DNA of 10,532 bases, taken from positions 798 through 11,329 of the forward strand of contig PMNN01000132.1 in NCBI GenBank assembly GCA_003161815.1. Direction: 5' to 3'. The stretch is from Methanobacterium sp. (GTDB taxonomy: Archaea; Methanobacteriota; Methanobacteria; Methanobacteriales; Methanobacteriaceae). Both the position numbers and the translations under genes were made by a program. Under the pieces are notes generated by a model that saw only the letters and a program-made list of their open reading frames with translations, searched no databases and was not told the DNA's origin. Below, in pieces: positions 6,339 through 10,532 of this stretch (the stretch's first letter is position 1; the number at the start of each line of letters is the position of its first letter).

Positions 6339-7463
6339 CTAAAATTCAAGGGTGCTTTGATAGGATTTATTTAATTTAATAAATGGTTCAGCTCTTCTTA
6401 TTACAACACCAATATTTTTAAGATCATCTAATTTTTCAAAACAATTCCCCAACTTTCTACTCCGGATAATTCTTGAAGCAGATATTTTACCTATTCCAGG
6501 GACCCTTATAAGTTCTTCATAAGGAGCATCATTAATTTCGACAGGAAAAAGCTCTTTATGGGATAATGCTGCGTAATATTTAGGATCAGCATCAAGTTTT
6601 AGATTATCATCTTCATCAAAAAACAGCTGATCCAAACTAAATCCGTATGAGTTAAGTAAATAATCTGCCTGATAAAGCCTGGGACTTCTTTTAGGAGGTG
6701 GCTCTTCATGAGATTCTAGTGCGGTATGTTTCATAGGTTCAAATGGACTGAAATAGCTTCTTCTAATATTCATTTTTTTATATAACCAATTAACCCTATC
6801 TAGAATCTGTTGATCCGTTTCTTCTGTGGCACCTACAATGAATTGGGTGGTTTGACCAGAAGGTGCCAGATTTTTATCCCTCTTTAAAAGTTTTTTTATC
6901 CAATTAATACGTCTTATAATGTCAGTGTCATATTTTTTGGTACTACTAAGCTCACTGAAACCTTCGGGAGTAGCAGCCTCTATATTTACACTTACTCTAT
7001 CGGCCAGACTCACAGCTCTTTTTATCAGATCATAAGAACTTCCTGGAAGAATTTTAAGATGTATATAACCTTTATATCCATATTCCGACCGTAATTTACT
7101 GACTACCTCTACCATGTTTTCCATGGAATTTTCTGCATCATTAGGAATCCCTGAACTTAAAAATAATCCTTCTACACATCTATTTTGATAATAATCTAAA
7201 AATATGGAAACAAGCTCTTCTGGTGAAAATTCCACCCGATTAAACTGGTGTTTATTATGATTAATACAATATTTACAATCATTAGAGCATTTATTCGTCA
7301 TCAAAACCTTAAATAAAGGTACTGTACATCCATTGGCAGTGCTAGCATGATATATACCAGGGATTTTGCTCCTCAAAAAACTTTCAACACTCGAATTTAA
7401 GTAATTGCAGCGGTCATATCTGGCACTTTCACCTAGAATATCCAGTTTTTTCGCTTTGTTCAT
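6339..7463 (-). CDS. Radical SAM protein with C-terminal helix-hairpin-helix, putative DNA modification/repair type
   Basis: A 374-residue radical SAM enzyme. The cluster motif is CSNDCKYC, with Cys59, Cys63 and Cys66 (CX3CX2C) binding the [4Fe-4S] cluster that cleaves S-adenosylmethionine. Around it are [11 protein letters not shown] (9-19) and [11 protein letters not shown] (36-46), which match the family named putative DNA modification/repair radical SAM protein, whose bacterial members are often linked to a uracil-DNA glycosylase-like partner. The TIM-barrel region runs to about 260. The C-terminal part carries a helix-hairpin-helix, [18 protein letters not shown] (about 318-336), of the kind that grips the DNA backbone. 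No glycosylase partner is in the window. The ATG at 7463 has no clear ribosome binding site, only a TGAT. The reaction and substrate are unknown; family assignment is from memory of these motifs. Confidence 0.85.
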   Translation of the reverse strand: MNKAKKLDILGESARYDRCNYLNSSVESFLRSKIPGIYHASTANGCTVPLFKVLMTNKCSNDCKYCINHNKHQFNRVEFSPEELVSIFLDYYQNRCVEGLFLSSGIPNDAENSMENMVEVVSKLRSEYGYKGYIHLKILPGSSYDLIKRAVSLADRVSVNIEAATPEGFSELSSTKKYDTDIIRRINWIKKLLKRDKNLAPSGQTTQFIVGATEETDQQILDRVNWLYKKMNIRRSYFSPFEPMKHTALESHEEPPPKRSPRLYQADYLLNSYGFSLDQLFFDEDDNLKLDADPKYYAALSHKELFPVEINDAPYEELIRVPGIGKISASRIIRSRKLGNCFEKLDDLKNIGVVIRRAEPFIKLNKSYQSTLEF

Positions 7464-7500
7464 TTTATCATTAATTAGCTTTTACATTATTATGTTCTTC

Positions 7501-7514
7501 AATTATTATATTCT
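7501..7514 (-). promoter_or_regulatory. Possible promoter of the radical SAM gene
   Basis: The minus strand reads AGAATATAATAATT, a TATA-like element about 38-51 bases before the ATG at 7463. It would give a leader of roughly 20 bases. It shares the 113-bp divergent region (7464-7576) with the cfbB promoter. Confidence 0.3.
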
Positions 7515-7545
7515 CTTTAAGGTATTTCAGTATTTTGTGGTATAA

Positions 7546-7553
7546 TTTAAATA
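7546..7553 (+). promoter_or_regulatory. Possible cfbB TATA box, implying a near-leaderless message
   Basis: TTTAAATA is centred about 27 bases before the ATG at 7577. Initiation 25 bases downstream would fall at or just before that ATG. This agrees with the lack of any ribosome binding site there and argues against the upstream in-frame TTG at 7535. Confidence 0.35.
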
Positions 7554-7576
7554 AAATCATCCATTATTTAATTAAT

Positions 7577-8926
7577 ATGAGAATAGTTCTTGCAGGAACT
7601 GGAAGCGCCGTGGGAAAGACAACAATTTCGACAGGAATAATGGCGGCTCTATCTGAAGAATATCGCGTACAACCTTTTAAAGTTGGTCCTGACTATATTG
7701 ATCCCACCTATCACACTCTAGCCTCAGGAACCAATTCTCGGAATTTAGATTCTTTTTTCATGAATGATGCACAGATCAGATGGGCTTTCGAAAGAAGTTT
7801 AAAAATTTCAAAATCTCACTTAGGCATTATTGAGGGTGTAAGAGGACTTTACGAGGGCATAAGTCCTATAGGAGATGTTGGAAGCACAGCTTCCATTGCC
7901 AAAGCTCTTAATGCTCCTGTCATCCTAATTTTAAACTCCAGAAGTCTTGTTAAAAGCGCAGCCGCAATTGTATTGGGCTTTAAAAAATTAGATCCCACCA
8001 TCAATATTAGAGGAGTGATACTGAACAATGTTAAAAACAAGAAACACTACCTTAAAACCAAACAAGCAGTAGAAACTCTAACAAAAACCGATGTAATTGG
8101 TGGAATGCCTCGAGATGATGTTATGAGAGTAGAAGACCGACATTTAGGTTTGGTACCCGCAGTTGAACGTGAAAATATCATAAATTCTATACATACATGG
8201 AGAGAGATGGTAAAGGAGCATATAGACTTAGATAGCATCATATCAATAATGAGAGATTCAAAAAAACTTCCCGAAGGCAGGGATGATCTTTGGAAAGTGG
8301 AAAATCATAAACATGTTAAAATTGGAGTAGCTATGGATGAGGTGTTTACATTTTACTACAAAGATAATCTTGATGCATTGGAGGCTAACAATGCAAAACT
8401 GGTATATTTCAGTCCTATTCATGATGAAGGAGTTCCAGATGTCGATGGATTATATATAGGTGGAGGTTATCCGGAGATATTTGCACGTGAGCTTGAAGCA
8501 AATCATAAAATGCGCACTTCAGTTAGAAACTTCCATTTAGATGGTAAACCCATTTATGCTGAATGCGGTGGCTTGATGTATCTGTCTAGATCCATAAACA
8601 ATTATAAGATGTGCGATGTGTTTGGTTATCCTTCTGTTATGACTAAAAAACCACAAGCGTTAAGTTACATCATATCTAAGGCTGTTGAGGATAATATAGT
8701 GGTGAATAAAGGAGATATATTCAGAGGACATGAATTTCATTACTCTAAGGTTAATTTAAACGGAGCCACACCACAATTTGCCTTCGAGATGTTGAGAGGT
8801 CGAGGAATTCAGGATGAGAAGGATGGATTAATAGATAAAAATACTGTTGCAAGCTATATTCACACCCATGTGGCAGCCTATCCATTTTTAGCTTCTAATT
8901 TTACTCGTAATGCTGCTGAAATCTGA
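7577..8926 (+). CDS. cfbB: Ni-sirohydrochlorin a,c-diamide synthase (CfbB/CbiA family)
   Basis: Glutamine-dependent ATP-using amidotransferase of the CbiA/CobB family. In methanogens the family member amidates the a and c side chains of Ni-sirohydrochlorin on the way to coenzyme F430, and may also act on cobyrinate for cobamides. The 449-residue protein has the two expected halves. The N-terminal synthetase domain has a P-loop-like [10 protein letters not shown] (residues 7-16), [12 protein letters not shown] and EGVRGLYEG. The C-terminal class I glutamine amidotransferase domain has [15 protein letters not shown], nucleophile Cys330 in [11 protein letters not shown], and [11 protein letters not shown] with His429/His431. 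The ATG at 7577 is chosen because MRIVLAGTG starts the fold directly; 14 more codons from the TTG at 7535 ([14 protein letters not shown]) look non-conserved. CbiA versus CfbB cannot be settled by sequence alone; the methanogen setting favours CfbB. Confidence 0.9.
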   Translation: MRIVLAGTGSAVGKTTISTGIMAALSEEYRVQPFKVGPDYIDPTYHTLASGTNSRNLDSFFMNDAQIRWAFERSLKISKSHLGIIEGVRGLYEGISPIGDVGSTASIAKALNAPVILILNSRSLVKSAAAIVLGFKKLDPTINIRGVILNNVKNKKHYLKTKQAVETLTKTDVIGGMPRDDVMRVEDRHLGLVPAVERENIINSIHTWREMVKEHIDLDSIISIMRDSKKLPEGRDDLWKVENHKHVKIGVAMDEVFTFYYKDNLDALEANNAKLVYFSPIHDEGVPDVDGLYIGGGYPEIFARELEANHKMRTSVRNFHLDGKPIYAECGGLMYLSRSINNYKMCDVFGYPSVMTKKPQALSYIISKAVEDNIVVNKGDIFRGHEFHYSKVNLNGATPQFAFEMLRGRGIQDEKDGLIDKNTVASYIHTHVAAYPFLASNFTRNAAEI

Positions 8927-9034
8927 AATTATTTTTCTGGTAAATCTATAAGATATTTTAAATTAAAGTTAAAAAAATATTTTTGCATAAATAAAATTCC
9001 AACTTATTTAAGAAATAATAAAAATTTTCTTAAA

Positions 9035-9045
9035 TTTTTTATATC
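9035..9045 (+). promoter_or_regulatory. Possible promoter of the polymerase gene
   Basis: TTTTTTATATC lies about 37-47 bases before the ATG at 9082 and fits an archaeal TATA box; the transcript would start near 9067. The intergenic stretch from 8927 to 9081 otherwise shows only short T-tracts (T5 at 8932-8936) that may end the cfbB message. Confidence 0.35.
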
Positions 9046-9081
9046 ATTAGATGTCCCTTCTATCTAACTTCAAAAATAAAA

Positions 9082-10269
9082 ATGGAGATAAAAATATTGA
9101 AATTAAACTTTAATCTTGATAAAGTTGATATATTCTCCCCTTACATTATAGTAGTGGTTATAGCACTTTATGTGGCTTTAGCTATCCTTGGGTACACTTA
9201 TCATATTCGTGATCTGCAATGGGCTTCCATTAACACATTCTTATATGTTATATTTGGCACTATACTTTTTATTATCGGAGCTACTATCCCTAAACTAATA
9301 ACCCACTACACTCCAAGTATTAAATCGGCCTTTAATCGAGGTAATATAAAGAAAGAGAAATCCATATTCTGTTATTCTAAATTAAAAATTCTTCTAGATG
9401 AGCGGATTTTATTATCAATTGTAATAATAGCTTTAATACTGCAAGGCATTAATCTCTATTTACTGGGCGGTATTCCTCTTTTGAATGGGTATCTGAAGTT
9501 TAAGGCCACCACAGATCTTTGGAGAATTTCTTATATTATCTTCCTACCTGCATTAAACCTATTAATAGCTAAATATCCCCGTAGATGGTATTATCTTCTT
9601 TTTATAATTGGTTTAGGACTTTTTGCAATTAACGGCTATCGTACGACTACTCTAGCTATAATATTCAGTGTAATCATAACAACATATTATATACTGCGAA
9701 TTAAAACCAGATACATAATTCTTTCAATTCTTATAGCATTTTTAATTGGAATCTTACTCGGTTACATTGCAGTAAAATCTATCCAGTGGCAAACATGGGT
9801 TTTAAATCCATTACAACTACTATTTTACCGGGCCGGATTCACAATGATGATCCTGGATAAAATCGTGCACATGCCAGGTTTCACTGGAGGCGAACTCTTT
9901 CATCAGGCTCTTACGGGAGGACATCCACGAGTCACAGTTCAACAGGTAACTCTACCTGGTTATTCTCAGCCTATTAGTATTACTTCAACCATTTTTGGGC
10001 CAGCAATTCTGGATTTCGGCGCTTTAGGTCTGGCTGTTCAGATGCTTTTATTAGGGCTAATACTTCGACTGATGCATAGTGCACAGAAAATAGCTAATGG
10101 GGCATACACGGCTATTTATGCTATTATATTAGCTCATACCATGATTTGGGTTGAAACTGGACCAACAGACAGTATAGTTTGGATTTTTTATGTTATAGCA
10201 GTGATTGCTCTTCTAATATTCGCTACAAGGATTTTCCGAGGAGATTTAAAATTAGAAACATTGGAATAA
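9082..10269 (+). CDS. Multi-pass membrane protein, probable oligosaccharide repeat-unit polymerase
   Basis: A 395-residue integral membrane protein with about ten to eleven hydrophobic segments, roughly at residues 21-41, 54-70, 110-130, 148-163, 168-184, 188-206, 211-231, 300-330 (one or two), 343-358 and 364-385. The longest soluble loop (about 240-300, including GFTGGELFHQALTGGHPRV) lies between the seventh and eighth segments. The NGYRTT motif at 184-189 and the GGIPLLNGYLKFKATTDLWR stretch before the fourth segment are features I associate with archaeal oligosaccharide repeat-unit polymerases (Wzy-like), which link surface glycan units outside the membrane. No glycosyltransferase or flippase gene neighbours it here. 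The ATG has no ribosome binding site. The topology is solid; the enzymatic role is a family-level inference. Confidence 0.65.
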   Translation: MEIKILKLNFNLDKVDIFSPYIIVVVIALYVALAILGYTYHIRDLQWASINTFLYVIFGTILFIIGATIPKLITHYTPSIKSAFNRGNIKKEKSIFCYSKLKILLDERILLSIVIIALILQGINLYLLGGIPLLNGYLKFKATTDLWRISYIIFLPALNLLIAKYPRRWYYLLFIIGLGLFAINGYRTTTLAIIFSVIITTYYILRIKTRYIILSILIAFLIGILLGYIAVKSIQWQTWVLNPLQLLFYRAGFTMMILDKIVHMPGFTGGELFHQALTGGHPRVTVQQVTLPGYSQPISITSTIFGPAILDFGALGLAVQMLLLGLILRLMHSAQKIANGAYTAIYAIILAHTMIWVETGPTDSIVWIFYVIAVIALLIFATRIFRGDLKLETLE

Positions 10270-10281
10270 ATCTTAATAAAA

Positions 10282-10325
10282 TTTTTTAGAAGAAATTTTT
10301 TTTTATCAAATAAATATTTTTTTTT
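10282..10325 (+). terminator. Multiple oligo-T terminator after the polymerase gene
   Basis: Three T-tracts (T6 at 10282-10287, T9 at 10296-10304, T9 at 10317-10325) follow the stop codon within 56 bases, a strong archaeal U-tract terminator. No stem-loop is needed or evident. Confidence 0.6.
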
Positions 10326-10407
10326 ACACTGGAAATTAACGTCTGAATATTAAAAATTAGTATTTTTTTCATAATTATTTTAATTTTTAAAACAGACTTA
10401 TATTGCG

Positions 10408-10532
10408 TTATTTTAAAATTAAATCAAAAACTAAGGATAAAAAACATATCTAGAATCATTATGATACGGGGGTTTCCTAAAATTTAAAACTCCTATATAA
10501 AACTTGTTTTAAAAATTAAATCAAAAAATACT
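10408..10532 (+). repeat. Imperfect direct repeat in the right-hand intergenic region
   Basis: Two copies of a roughly 25-base AT-rich sequence begin at 10408 and 10504. They share TTTTAAAA and an identical 14-base core AATTAAATCAAAAA (10417-10430 and 10514-10527), 97 bases apart. The second copy reaches the window edge. Low complexity makes chance similarity possible. Confidence 0.35.
10491..10503 (+). promoter_or_regulatory. Possible promoter facing out of the window
   Basis: TCCTATATAAAAC is a TATA-like element near the right edge that could drive a plus-strand gene starting soon after position 10532. Nothing in the window shows what it serves. Confidence 0.3.

Noticed and set aside
7535..7576. 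TTG start extending cfbB by 14 codons
   Set aside because: It overlaps the likely TATA box, lacks a ribosome binding site and adds residues before the MRIVLAGTG start that is typical of the family.
3753..8241. Minus-strand open frames inside thrS, the parA operon and cfbB (3753-3947, 4386-4649, 5753-5977, 7849-8040, 8047-8241)
   Set aside because: All are antisense shadows of identified genes without recognisable features of their own.

Overview
The window looks like a piece of chromosome from a methanogenic archaeon, most likely of the order Methanobacteriales (a low-G+C, Methanobacterium-like lineage). The support is an archaeal-type threonyl-tRNA synthetase with its own N-terminal editing domain, a short Ser/His-type archaeal signal peptidase, a CfbB-like amidotransferase of coenzyme F430 synthesis, GGTG/GGAGG ribosome binding sites, AT-rich TATA-type promoters and oligo-T terminators. 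No species is claimed. The genes are intact and tightly packed, and no insertion sequence, phage gene, CRISPR array, rRNA or tRNA was seen.

Layout. Positions 1-2771 hold three minus-strand genes: ilvD (dihydroxy-acid dehydratase), a type I signal peptidase translationally close to it, and then argS, which runs off the left edge. A 271-bp divergent promoter region separates ilvD from thrS (3043-4878, plus). Next comes a two-gene plus-strand operon, 5025-6229: a ParA/Soj-type ATPase and a 140-residue partner overlapping it by ATGA. A convergent minus-strand radical SAM gene (6339-7463) of the putative DNA modification/repair type follows. Divergent from that is cfbB (7577-8926), and then a multi-pass membrane protein resembling oligosaccharide repeat-unit polymerases (9082-10269). 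The last 263 bases are AT-rich, with a terminator, an imperfect direct repeat and a possible promoter pointing out of the window.

The most interesting part is the parA operon. The partner protein carries a ParB-like N-terminal peptide (ALGKGLDALI, the sort that contacts ParA) but its body shows no ParB CTPase or HTH domain. The operon is bracketed by two arrays of the same 7-bp unit, consensus TATAACT, repeated head-to-tail without spacers. About five units lie between the TATA box and the ribosome binding site of parA, and about ten follow the stop codon of the partner gene. This arrangement (ATPase, small adaptor, heptad arrays at the promoter and outside the operon) is what a self-contained DNA segregation cassette would look like: the adaptor binds the heptads, uses them as a centromere and represses its own promoter. 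The function is inferred; the repeats and the motif are directly visible.

The other genes are housekeeping: amino-acid biosynthesis (ilvD), translation (argS, thrS), protein export (signal peptidase), F430 cofactor synthesis (cfbB), cell-surface glycan assembly (polymerase) and probable DNA repair or modification (radical SAM-HhH protein).
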